Position numbers and translations under genes: made by a program. From positions 32,983,516 to 33,047,515 of the forward strand of contig NC_079210.1 of the NCBI RefSeq assembly GCF_026745355.1: 64,000 nucleotides of DNA, in the 5' to 3' direction. Numbering within the stretch: position 1 is the first letter of the stretch; each line of letters begins with the position of its first letter. Below, piece after piece: positions 24,551 to 36,151 of this stretch. The notes beneath the pieces were generated by a model. That model did not search any database. It was given only the letters and a program-made list of their open reading frames with translations, and was not told the origin of the DNA. This DNA comes from Beta vulgaris subsp. vulgaris. Its lineage: Eukaryota; Streptophyta; Magnoliopsida; Caryophyllales; Amaranthaceae.

Positions 24551-24982
24551 TCTCTCGACTTTTATAAAAGCATATGTAAGGTGAATTTTTTTCTTTAACA
24601 AAACATGAATTCCCACATTAAAATTTTAACAATGCTAGGAGGGATTCCAAGTTATAAAAGCATATGTAGGATAAGTTTGTTTATCTCTATTATATAAGGG
24701 AAGGGGGAGCAATTGTGTCCTCTTTTGAAATGCCTACTTTGCCCCCCTTCTCTTTCTAAATTACAAAAGGAATGTCAAAATCAAAATCGACACTCAAAGA
24801 AAACTACTGAAAATTAATTTACAACACTCACTCACAAATCACTTAAAAGAAGAAACTTTACAAATTACACATACAATTGAGAAAACCACGTTATGAAAAT
24901 CACGCAAATCACTCAAATAATCAGGAAACTTTATTAAAACTAATTAAAATTAACATACAAACAAAAACTACTAACCTAGAAC

Positions 24983-25112
24983 GTCATTCACAATTAATGA
25001 TGGGCCATGATAAAAAACATTTACAATTAACATACAAAAATATTTACAAAAATTTACTTACAAATCACTATTCTCAAGAATCATTCACAATTAATGATGG
25101 GCCATGATAAAA
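24983..25112 (+). repeat. Short direct repeat inside the outer Helitron-like unit
   Basis: TCATTCACAATTAATGATGG followed by GCCATGATAAAAAA occurs at about 24985 and again about 96 bases later. Confidence 0.7.
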
Positions 25113-25314
25113 AAAAATAGAGGTGTATTTGTAGTGAAATCAGTTATTAGAAGTTACACAAGGAAAATATTTACTTTTTTTATAGTGTTTCCTATATATA
25201 ATATAACTTTTACACATATTTAGACCTATCCTTTTCTATTATATATACTAGCGATTACTTATCAAGGTAAAAAGGTTTATGTAAAATATCATTCAAGAAT
25301 TAGAGTACAACAGA

Positions 25315-25828
25315 TCTCTATTATATAAGGGAAGGAGGAAGCTATGGTGTCCCCGAATGAAGAAATTATGTTACCCCCTTCCCATTCTAAATTACAAATT
25401 TACTTACAAAGCAAAGGGGGCATCAATCGAAAATACCAAAAATATAATTATAACAATCACTCACAAACTACAACCTATGAAAAAATTGACTTGAAATCAA
25501 AGTGTCCACTTTCTTTACAGTTTATGAAGTAATGTACTTAATTCAAAAATCAACTAAAAAATTATAATATTAGAAATCATATATAAATAAATTCAATAAA
25601 ATTTCTAGTTTGTTCATGGAATTTAACTTTCAAAAGTAAAAAAAAAAAAAAAAAAAAAAAAGGATGGTGAGAGACTTAAGTGACAGAAACTAAACCAATC
25701 AAATTTTGCAACTAAAAACAATTATACTTCGAATGTCTAATGTTCAAATTTCGACTCTTATCCCGAAGAAAATCGAGTTTCTGTTTCGACAAAAAATTCA
25801 AGCACGCATCGCGTGCAAAAAATTTTAG
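25315..25828 (+). mobile_element. Inner Helitron-like unit
   Basis: The unit starts TCTCTATTATATAAGG at 25315 and uses the same hairpin 3' end at 25802-25828. Its first 150 bases or so are a diverged copy of 24684-24835. It can be read either as a complete 514-bp element inserted into the 3' part of the outer one or as the second half of a tandem pair. A poly-A run at about 25640-25661 lies inside. Confidence 0.65.
25802..25816 (+). other. Helitron 3' hairpin
   Basis: GCACGC-ATC-GCGTGC, a perfect 6-bp stem with a 3-base loop, placed 8 bases before the TTAG terminus as expected for a Helitron terminator hairpin. Confidence 0.75.
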
Positions 25829-26084
25829 TCTTAAACAAAACAAAACACGGAGTCCCACATTGAAATCTTAGCAATACTAAGAGGGAAAGTATGTTATAAA
25901 GCATGGGGATAATGAGTTTGTTTTTCTTTAACAGACCATGGAGTCCCACATTGAAATCTTAGCAATGCTAAGAGGGAAATCAAGTTATAAAAGCATATGA
26001 TGGGTGAGTGAACAAGCTCACCTAATTTGGGCATACCGCCTAATTATTGCTTTAGTATTGATGTGGGCCTGCACGGTTGGGCTT

Positions 26085-26199
26085 CGAGCCTAGCCGAGCT
26101 CACTATTCGAGCCTAAACGAGCTCACTAGTTGAGCCTAAACGAGCTCATTAGTCGAGTCTAAAAGAGCTCACTACTCGAGTCTAAACGAGCTCACGAGC
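26085..26199 (+). repeat. 23-bp minisatellite, five units
   Basis: Five consecutive 23-bp units of the type CGAGCCTAAACGAGCTCACT plus AGT, each with one to five changes. The following 26200-26283 keeps GAGCTCGAGCCGAGC-type words. On the minus strand the right edge reads TAGGGGTGC, similar to hAT transposon ends (CAGGGGTG), but no partner end was found. Confidence 0.85.
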
Positions 26200-26290
26200 C
26201 GAGTCGAGCCCATGAAAAGTTAAACGAGCTCGAGCCGAGCCCAATACTATTCGGGCTCCGCTTGCTCGATAAGCACCCCTAGACATTGTC

Positions 26291-27420
26291 ATGGTGCGGA
26301 AAATTGGCGGGAAAACTCAGAGCAGTAACAATGGAACTAAACAGAAAGCTAGAAGTCCATCATCAGAGTCTCAAGAACTAAGAACACGTTCCTTGGATGA
26401 GATTATGGGGATTATGGCATTGGATTTTGGATCGGGATTGGTGAAATATTGACACCGAAATCATCATTTCAGCAATTACAACAATAATCGGAGATTCGTC
26501 ACACTTGTAATGAATGATTGCAATCAATTCATAATAGTGCTGGCAAATCTTGAGGTTCAAAATAAGGTAATCATCCAGATTTTGAGCAAATTTTGAAAAA
26601 TGATGATATAGTTCACACATAAGAGAATGCAATAGAACATGATAATGTTGTTTAGAATTTGATTAATGAACCTAAAATTGTTGATGAAATTGATATGGAA
26701 CTTGTACACATTGAATTGGAGGATATACAAGATGAAATCAACTATTCAAAAATTCATCCATTATCTGTTATGCAGTAGGGAAGAATCCACCTATACAAGT
26801 GTATATGGTTTTTTGCGAAGAATTTGAAAGAATCATAACATAGATAAGGTGGTGTTGCTGAAAAAAGGGATGTTTCTAGTGAGATTTAAGTGCTTGGAGG
26901 ACATTATTTCTTTGATCATAAACATGTGATATTGAAATCGTGGACGTCTAAGATGGATTTTGAGAAGGAAGATATTAAGACATTCCCGATTTAGGATGCA
27001 ATTGAAACTGAATTTGAAGTATTGAGGTGAGAAATATTTGCATAAAATTGTGTCACAACTCAGTGATCCAATTAAAAAAGATGATGCAACTAGGAATAGG
27101 GATAAAATTCAATCTGCTCGCATCCTAATTGAGGTCAAAATAGATCAGAAGTTCCCTGATTCAATCAATTTTTGAAATGAAAATGAGGAGCTGACAAAAG
27201 TTCATTAATCATTTGAGCGGAAACCAAACTAATATCATCACTGCAAGGGCATTGGACACTCAACTCAAGAATGTACAATATGAGGATAAATAAGCAGGTA
27301 TGGGTTCCTAAGTCAAAGCCTATTGAACCAGTATTAGAGGTATATAAGAGAAGGGCCTAGTTGTTATAGCACCACAAGAAGAAATGAAAATACCATAAGT
27401 GGATCAGGAGGTTTTTCAGT
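26291..27420 (+). pseudogene. LINE B ORF1: gag-like protein, heavily broken
   Basis: Starts at ATG 26291 (MVRKIGGKTQSSNNGTKQK), basic and Ser-rich, and meets a stop at about 26450. Stops are frequent thereafter. Recognisable blocks are YWGEKYLHKIVSQL near 27030-27065, ARILIEVKIDQKFPDSINF near 27120-27175 and the zinc knuckle CHHCKGIGHSTQEC near 27240-27285, intact in the C-x2-C-x4-H-x4-C pattern. These are the typical order of DUF4283 and zinc-knuckle modules in plant LINE ORF1 proteins. Confidence 0.75.
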
Positions 27421-27699
27421 GAGCTTTAAGGCCTATTAGGGTCAGGACTATACAAGTGAAACACACACAATCTATTTCAAGTGTTAAATGAGGCTGAATT
27501 ATAGCAGGAGGATGAGCATGAGTTAGATGTTGAATTGAATGTGCAAATGGCAGGAGGGGGCAGTCCCCCTATTCAAAATGGAGAGGTCTTAACCATACTA
27601 AAAAAATAGAAGGATGTGTATCAATACATCCACAAAACTTTTATAGATATTGTTAGCCTCTTAAAAACCAAAGGTTAAACCTCATAACCGTGGAAGTAC

Positions 27700-29440
27700 C
27701 CATCAGCTAGTGTTTAATGGATGGTGCTTCACTACAAACTCAAGTTATCATCAAGCTGGTAGGATTATTTTGGCTTGGAATTCTGGTAGCTATCATGTCA
27801 ATAGCATAAAGGGGTGAAGTCAATTGTTGCCTTGTTACTTGCAGCATCATACTGGTAAAATTGGTTTTTATTGCACTTTCATATATGGCTTTAATGAAAG
27901 ATCTAAAAGAGAACAGTTGTGGAATGATTTGAAGCAATTAAAAGTTGATGAACCATGGATGATGTGTGGTGACTTTAACTATGTCATGCAAACAGATGAA
28001 AAACTTGGCTCTCAGGTTAGAAAACATGAAATCAGATATATGAAGAAATGTGTGATGGAATGTGGGATGCAGCATATTAAGAGTTCTGGAAATGTCTTCA
28101 CATGGAATAAAAACAACAAGGCAATGCAAGTGTCTTCTCTAAATAGGATAGAAGGCTTTCTAAGCATAAGTGGCAGGAAGCTTTCCCATCTGCACAAGCT
28201 TCCTTTCAGTGTGAGGGTGAATTTGATCACTCCCATGTAGTCTTAGTTATCTACACTGATATACAGGATGGTCATAGACCATTCAAATAATTCACAATGT
28301 GGATATTATCTCCATAATTTGAATATAAGGTGAAGAATACTTGGAGTAGTGTTGTTCAAAGCTCTAATATGTTTCAGGTAGTCAAGAAGTTCAAAGTGGT
28401 GAAGACTGCTATGAAGGACCTCAATAAAGAAGGGTTCCATGATATACACGCTGTTGAACTCAAACCATATCATGCTTTGATTGATGCTCAGAAGCCGATG
28501 CTTGAAAACACAGGTAACATAGAGCTTGTTGAAGCAGAAATCAATGTTGTGAAAGAGTACCGCATTAAACATCAAGCACATATTGATTTTTTGTCACAAA
28601 AGGCAAAAAAAATGCTTGGATAAAAGATGGAAATGGGAATACCTTTCTCGTTCAACAAAGAATATAGGCAAGAAGGCTCGACAATCAGGTTCACTGTATA
28701 TATATGATGATGTTGGTAAATGGCTAGATAATCCTGAGGGGGTATCATAAGAAGTTCTAGGGTATGATGAAATTTTTTTAAATAAAAGTACTGCTCTTGG
28801 GAGAGAAGTTAATGTACAACCACTGCGGAAGGGTCTAGTTATCAATGATGAACATAGGCATATACTTAATGCTCCATATACTGCAACTGACATCAAGAAA
28901 GCATTGTTTTCGATTCTTGGGTGTAAAGCACCAAGAGTAGATGGTTTAGCAGTTACTTCTATAGGGATGCCTGGTCTATAGTAGGAGTGGAGTAAATTGT
29001 TGCACTCCTAAATGCTCTTCAAGAAGGTAGAATTTTGAGAGAGTTAAATCATATGATTTTGACTTGGGTTCCCAAAACCAAATGTCCGCATAATGTAACT
29101 GAATTTAGGTCCATAATTTGTTGTAACACTATTTACAAATGTGCTACAAAAGTCTTATGTGGCAGACTTAGGCAAGCGTTGTCGGACCTGATCATGGAAA
29201 ATCAAAGTGGATTTGTCCATGGTAGGTACATTGTGCATAACATCATGGTTCTTCAGGACTCGGTGAAGCTCTATGGAAGGAAGCAGGTGAAACCAAGTTG
29301 TTTGCTCAAGATTGACTTGCAAAGGCATATGACACAATAAGCTGGGATTTTCATAGAGAAATGTTAACTGCATTTTTGCCTTCCCTGAGGCATTCAGAGA
29401 ACTAATGATGACTTGTGCAGCTACATCAATGTTTTTCTTC
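27700..29440 (+). pseudogene. LINE B ORF2: endonuclease and partial reverse transcriptase, broken
   Basis: Endonuclease sequence is open from 27824 to 28240 with FIYGFNER, PWMMCGDFNYVM and SSGNVFTWN, corresponding to the middle and end of the AP-endonuclease domain; its N-terminal NVRG region is not readable. A linker with KGFHD-like sequence lies at 28330-28620. RT fingers and palm follow at 29035-29340 (VTEFRSIICCNTIYK, ENQSGFVHGRYI, SCLLKIDL). The YxDD block is missing, so the copy is truncated internally as well as mutated. Confidence 0.8.
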
Positions 29441-29479
29441 ATGTTGAATGGTACATAGAGGGGCTTTTTCGAGCCCTCT

Positions 29480-29822
29480 GGACTTAATGGTACTTTTTAT
29501 ATTGTAGGGCAAGGAAGAAATTAAACTAAGTATACTGGAATCAGTATGTTCCTAGTATAGAAGTTAGTGCCAAACAAATTACGAGTATTGTTAGAGCTAG
29601 AGTGTTAGCAGTACTGCCTAAGAAAATGTCTAGGAATGACTATAATTGGCTTATGAGCTTGTCAGTAGCTGCTGGAATGTATGAGCCTATAATTGCTTGT
29701 TCTAGTTAGTTACCTGCCTTAAGGTCTAGGGAGTTCAACCTAGTTGGTTTGCGTTCCTTTAGGTTGGTTTAAGTTGTAGCTACTTGTTTCAATGAATCTA
29801 TTTACTTAATTAGCAAAAAAAA
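29480..29822 (+). other. LINE B 3' end and poly-A
   Basis: Residual C-terminal coding sequence (RNDYNWLMSLSVAAGMYEP near 29635-29690) is followed by a short 3' UTR and an A-run at about 29816-29822. It is separated from the RT by an internal deletion. Confidence 0.6.
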
Positions 29823-29891
29823 GTATGGCGACTACCATTGTAACCCAAACAAGGCCATTGGTTACTTCACTGACGTCAACAAAACTATTAA

Positions 29892-30845
29892 GGCCCTGTT
29901 TGGTTAGAGGTTTTTTGGGCTTGAAAACGGATTGAGGTAATGGACTCCCTTTTAATATGTTTGGTTGGGTTGTTAATTTATTTCACTCCCTTACTAGCCC
30001 AATTCTGATTCCATTAATTTGAAACCCTCCTCTCACTAGAGGAAACAATCTGTTAATTACCTTCCTCAAACACTTCACTTCATCTCCTCCGTTCACACCT
30101 ATCTCCTTCCTTGTTCGTCTTTATTCTCTGTTCACACCTCTCTCTCTCATATCTGTTCGCACCTCTCTCTCTCCCCTGTTCGCACCTCTCTCTCTCCTCA
30201 CACCTCTCTCTCTCCTCTGTTCGCACCTCTCTCTCTCCTCCTCTCTCTCCTCTGTTCGCACCTCCTCCATGTCTTCAAAACAAATCCAGAAAAATTAGGG
30301 TTTCCCAATTTACAAAAATTCGTCGAATTTCTCTGTTAAAATTTCAACACTTTCACTCAAATCAACAATGGTGGATGTCCGAATCGGCGGTATAATCGAA
30401 GAGATTGGCGAAAATTCAAGTTTGATGTTACATGCTTGAAAAAGAAAGGTAAAACTTGGGTATAATCGAAGAGATTGGCGAAAATTCTTTTTGTAATTTT
30501 TTGTCTGTTTTCCTTTTTTTTTTTCTTTTTCCTGACTTCTGATTTGTGGATGTAAATGGTATAATTGAATTTGGGTATATCGATTTTGTTTGGCTCATGA
30601 AATGGGATTGAATTATTTTGATGTTCGTAGAAAATTATCGTGTTCTAGAAAGTTATAATTTTTTGGGTATTAAATGTGAATCCATTTGAAATGTGAACCA
30701 AACAATGAGAAAGGGAGTAGTAGAAAAATGATTCCATTCCTGAGTTAAAACAAACAAATGTTAAAAATTATAGATTTCATTGTCATTCCACCCCTTATCT
30801 CCATTCCACTCCGTTTCCATTCCCTAATTCGAACCAAACGACCCC
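29892..30845. mobile_element. PIF/Harbinger (Tourist-like) non-autonomous element
   Basis: The left end GGCCCTGTTTGGTT and right end (minus strand) GGGGTCGTTTGGTT form imperfect terminal inverted repeats. The triplet TAA flanks both sides (29889-29891, 30846-30848), the usual Harbinger target duplication. At 954 bp it encodes no transposase. Inside are a CT-rich tract with repeated CTGTTCGCACCTCTCTCTCT words (30110-30260) and a direct repeat of GTATAATCGAAGAGATTGGC and following bases at 30390 and 30459. A 24-codon frame (MVDVRIGGIIEEIG) is probably not functional. Confidence 0.8.
30120..30260 (+). repeat. CT-rich minisatellite in the Harbinger-like element
   Basis: Irregular tandem repeats of CTCTGTTCGCAC plus (CT)n. 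Confidence 0.8.
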
Positions 30846-30848
30846 TAA

Positions 30849-31173
30849 GATAGAACATAAAGGGTATATAAGTCTTTTACAAGAGGACAACATAACTATC
30901 CTGACTTACGTAATAGTGATTAGCCAGAAAAAGTTTTTCCTAAAATAAGTCAGCTGAATTTGGAGTAAACTCAGCAGCATTCCTATATAGTAAACGCGTT
31001 CAGCTGTAAAGCTAACATCAAGTCCACAATGCAGTACTTCCATGCAAGTTGTTTTTGGCCTTATATGCACACTGCTTAACTTGTTATGCTATTTATAGTA
31101 GTTTTCCCTTGAGCGTTTCTTAATCTTAACTTAACAGCTTCTTATATATACATACACAAGTACACAACCACAC
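30849..31173 (+). promoter_or_regulatory. Peroxidase promoter and 5' UTR region
   Basis: This 325-base stretch separates the Harbinger-like element from the peroxidase start codon. A TATA-like motif TATTTATA is at 31090-31097, about 75 bases before the ATG. A second TA-rich word (31143-31150) is too close to the ATG and is probably 5' UTR. No further elements can be assigned with confidence. Confidence 0.5.
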
Positions 31174-33078
<1,905 letters not shown>

Positions 33079-33543
33079 TTAGTTGTGTAGGCTGAAATTA
33101 TTGGAGAGCTGAGATGGTTAATTATGTGGTATTATTGAGGGTTATAGTGAAGGATCGGGTAAAAAAAAAAAAATAGTGGCCTTGATTATATGTTTATTTT
33201 AGAAAACTTGTAACTAATAGGTAGTATATAGTTTTGCAGAGAGCAACGCACATCCAAACGAAATATATTGAAGACGAGCTTCTTTTTGTCTATAATCAAT
33301 CATTGCCAAATAATACAACCTAGCCCCTTCAAAAAAGATAAAAATTAAAGAATTGTTGAATAAAAAATTTCAATAATTGAGATCCCATATCTACACATAC
33401 ATGAAAGTAAACAAAAAGTACAATGCGACTTGTTCAAAATAATTAAAGAATTGTTCAAAAAAAATAACATTGCATTCAATCAAAAATTAAAAATTAAAAA
33501 TTAAAAATTAAAAAAACAAAACACAAAAAGAAAATAAACAAAG
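33079..33543 (+). other. Peroxidase 3' region and AT-rich intergenic DNA
   Basis: Contains the probable 3' UTR with an A-run at about 33162-33173, then AT-rich DNA with a short (AAAAATT)n microsatellite at about 33484-33518. A sequence AAAAAGTACAATGCGACTT near 33415 is a partial relative of the flank repeat starting at 33544. Confidence 0.6.
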
Positions 33544-33647
33544 AGTACCATGCGACTTTCTTAAAATAATCCATGAGGACCATACACCTCAGACAACATC
33601 CATTTAACATAATCCAATTTGTATAAAGGATCGAGCACAACAACAAT
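33544..33647 (+). repeat. Flank repeat, left copy (104 bp)
   Basis: The sequence starting AGTACCATGCGACTTTCTTA and ending CAACAACAAT is repeated at 45386-45489 with only two visible differences. The left copy touches the truncated Athila LTR, the right copy touches the intact one. Confidence 0.93.
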
Positions 33648-34526
33648 CATGAAAACAATAACAAAAGTCATATAAAAACTCATACTTTGAAACATGGCAA
33701 ATAACTAAGAAAATAATCTAATTAACAATGGAAGAAATAACAAAGAAATAATGAAGAAAGATTACCGAATTATATTGAACTATGAATAAGCAAAAGGTTT
33801 GATCATGAATTGAAATCACAAAGCACTAAAATTAACGTACTTGAAATCCTCTCTAGAGAAAATTAATAATAAAAACCAAGATTATTCTAATAATTCTGAT
33901 TTTCCTATTTATACAAGCCCTAAAACAATAGCCAAAAGTCTCGAAAAACGGGCCCGTATTCATTAAAAAAACGTGTGTCGTCAGTCGCCCAATCGGGCCA
34001 CAGTTGCCCGATGGAATCGAGCTCCAGAGTAGAGGAAATGGCCAAAAATCAACGGGTGCTCGATGAGGTCGGGCTGACCCGCCCGATGACATCGTGCGGC
34101 TTGTTAACATAGTGTTACATAGCAGCTGGCAGGGGTGCCCGACGTCGGGCGGAAGACCGAATCACGACTGGGCGTCCGACGCCCGATCGGGCCCGCAACA
34201 GAAACATGGAACCTGCTTCTTCGCCCGATCAGGCTGGGCCGCCCGATCCTATCGGGTCGGTCAGGTTATGCGCGTTCCTTGTTCTTCCTTTGCTCGAAGT
34301 CCCGAAAAGTATCCTCGGAATCTTGAAACTCAGCGTCCAACCTCTCTAATCCAGTGTGCAATCATATAAAGTAGGTAATAGCTCCCCAAAACCTACAATC
34401 CAATACAAAACAGCAAACCACAACTAGATGGAGAGATTTAGTACCAAATGGCTTCTAAGAGCACCATAACCACAACTTTTAGCATATAAATAGGGGAGAA
34501 AAACTCTATATAAAATCATAACATCA
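33648..34526 (-). repeat. Athila 3' LTR, truncated
   Basis: Corresponds to 44514-45385 of the other LTR. The outer 566 bp (equivalent to 43948-44513) are missing. Small indels between CCCGAT/ATCGGGC words also distinguish the two LTRs (for example around 34050-34080 and 34135-34150). On the minus strand it begins TGATGTTATG. Confidence 0.9.
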
Positions 34527-34538
34527 AACTCCCCCAAG
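34527..34538 (-). other. Athila polypurine tract
   Basis: Read on the minus strand, CTTGGGGGAGTT abuts the 3' LTR start TGATGT. This is the plus-strand priming tract. Two further CAGCTTGGGGGAG/TAGCTTGGGGGAG-like copies are at about 35427-35440 and 36067-36080. Confidence 0.85.
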
Positions 34539-36151
34539 CTAAAACTTTGCTTGTCCCTAAGCAAAGTACAACATGAATATGGATATATGTATGATTGCTT
34601 CACCCCTTTATATATGAAAACGAAGATCAAAATCTTATAAGGCTCATAAATCATTCAAGCATGCACAATTCAAGTTCAACTGTTCAGATTACTCTCATTG
34701 CCAATCGCCCAAATAAACAATCAAATGTGGCTGCCTTATATGAAATGCAAGTCTCGAAAAGGCACTCACTAGGATGTCACTCCGCTCAACATTTTTGTGA
34801 CAGGCAAAAGGTGTGCCCGATCACTCACCATCCCAACCATAATAACCCGTCCCACTCACACTCTCATGTGTTTGGAAAGGTCATAATGCCGCTCATCCTA
34901 ATTGTGTCGACTCAAGTAGCAACGTATTTTTCAACCTTGACAAACTGACTCCATATCAATCCAATAAACAATGTAAACACAAGCTCAAGAGGACTTTTTC
35001 AGGGTTGTAATGGGGCTTAGGTAAGGGTAGGAAATATGTATAGGGAATGTGGTGGAAAAGACCAAGAATGGGAGAGCACAAGTCACTAGAAGTAACAACC
35101 AAAACATAGTCAATAACCATATCCCAATTCCATAAACCAACAAATTTTCAATAAACCCGACCTTGAAGCAATGTGATGAATATTTGTTTTATTACAAGGT
35201 TTTTTTCTTTGCAAGCAACTGTGAAGGAAGGAATTCTTAACTTTTTGTTCAATCTTTCAATCTTTTTTTTTTCTTTTTTTTTTTCATTGCCACTTTTCGA
35301 TCCAACAATCACATGAATTTCATCTTGCTTATTCTTTTCTTTTTATCAACGTTTTGAACCTTAATCCAACCATCTCCATCCAAGGTAACTCATAAAAACC
35401 AATTCACATACTAACTCAGACAAATGCTCCCCCAAGCTAGGCTGGGGACTAATATCAAAATAAAGGTCATGGGCATGTAATGAGGTTTAGTATCATGAAA
35501 TTGTCATTAGGCTAAGCAGGGCTAAGGAGGATAGTGGTATATCACAAAAATCACTTTGAGGCTCAAAAATCAGACAAAAGAACGCCTCTATCACAGCAAT
35601 TGCCACAAGTTATCAGATATCAAAGAGTACGTCGTCAAAGTTAAGATCAGTCAGCTAATGAGGAACTAACACATAAGAAACAGAATGGATATAGAAATGA
35701 ATCCATTGGCAAGAATGAATCCTCACAGTCTAACCAATTCAAGTATGCAGTCAAAATAAATGCGTTATCGTCAAAACTCATTCAAGGTCATGGCATTTAA
35801 AGTTCACATCTCAGCATCACAATCTAAGTGTCTAGCTATCCAGATGAAGATCCCAAATACACTTTCAAAGAACATCATGGGGCATAGGGAAGCAACCACA
35901 CCAATCTAGTCAAATCGTATTTTTTGTATTTTTTTTCAGCAATATTTCAATTTTTTTTTTTATGAAAAAGAAACAATTAACTAATTAACTAACTTATCTA
36001 GCCTAAGAACACAATAAAACTAATCTATCTAAAAAGCAATAACAGTGAGAGTAGTACTTACAGAAGTCCTCCCCCAAGCTGAACGTGGCAATGACCGCAT
36101 TGCAACAAGGGGAAAAAGGAACATGGATATCAGTCATCCATGTGAGTATCC
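34539..36151 (-). other. Athila 3' non-coding region
   Basis: No ORF of note and no host gene. It holds two internal purine tracts similar to the terminal PPT and T-rich runs around 35260-35285 and 35920-35960. Confidence 0.6.

Larger units (their letters stand above)
24684..25828 (+). mobile_element. Helitron-like non-autonomous insertion with two 5' ends and one 3' end
   Basis: The 5' end TCTCTATTATATAAGGGAAG at 24684 follows an A. A second copy of this end is at 25315, also after an A. The single 3' end is a perfect 6-bp stem, GCACGC/GCGTGC (25802-25807, 25811-25816) with loop ATC, followed by an A/T spacer and TTAG, then T. Helitrons start with TC, end in CTRR after a hairpin, and insert between A and T without target duplication; TTAG departs from CTRR by one base. 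Joining the flanks rebuilds the linker of the surrounding tandem repeat. No Rep/helicase is encoded. Confidence 0.75.
24555..26010 (+). repeat. Tandem ~86-bp repeat array with USE/TATA-like motifs, split by an insertion
   Basis: Units at about 24600-24683, 25829-25920 and 25921-26010, plus a partial unit from 24555, share TCCCACATT..., CAATGCTAAGAGGG-like sequence, TATAAA(A)GCAT and a T-rich linker. In each full unit a TCCCACATTG/A box (24611, 25853, 25944) is followed after exactly 32 bases by TATAAA (24653, 25895, 25986). The linker at 24683/25829 is interrupted at an A/T dinucleotide by the Helitron-like element. Confidence 0.8.
26291..29822 (+). mobile_element. Decayed L1-type LINE (LINE B)
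   Basis: Plus-strand ORF1 with DUF4283-like region and zinc knuckle is followed by ORF2 endonuclease and part of the reverse transcriptase. After about 29440 the RT is deleted and only a 3' end remains (29480-29822), ending in a short A-run after ACTTAATTAGCAAAAAAAA. Dense stops make it an old copy. The 3' end resembles that of the LINE fragment at 56711-57055, so the two may belong to one family. Confidence 0.85.
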
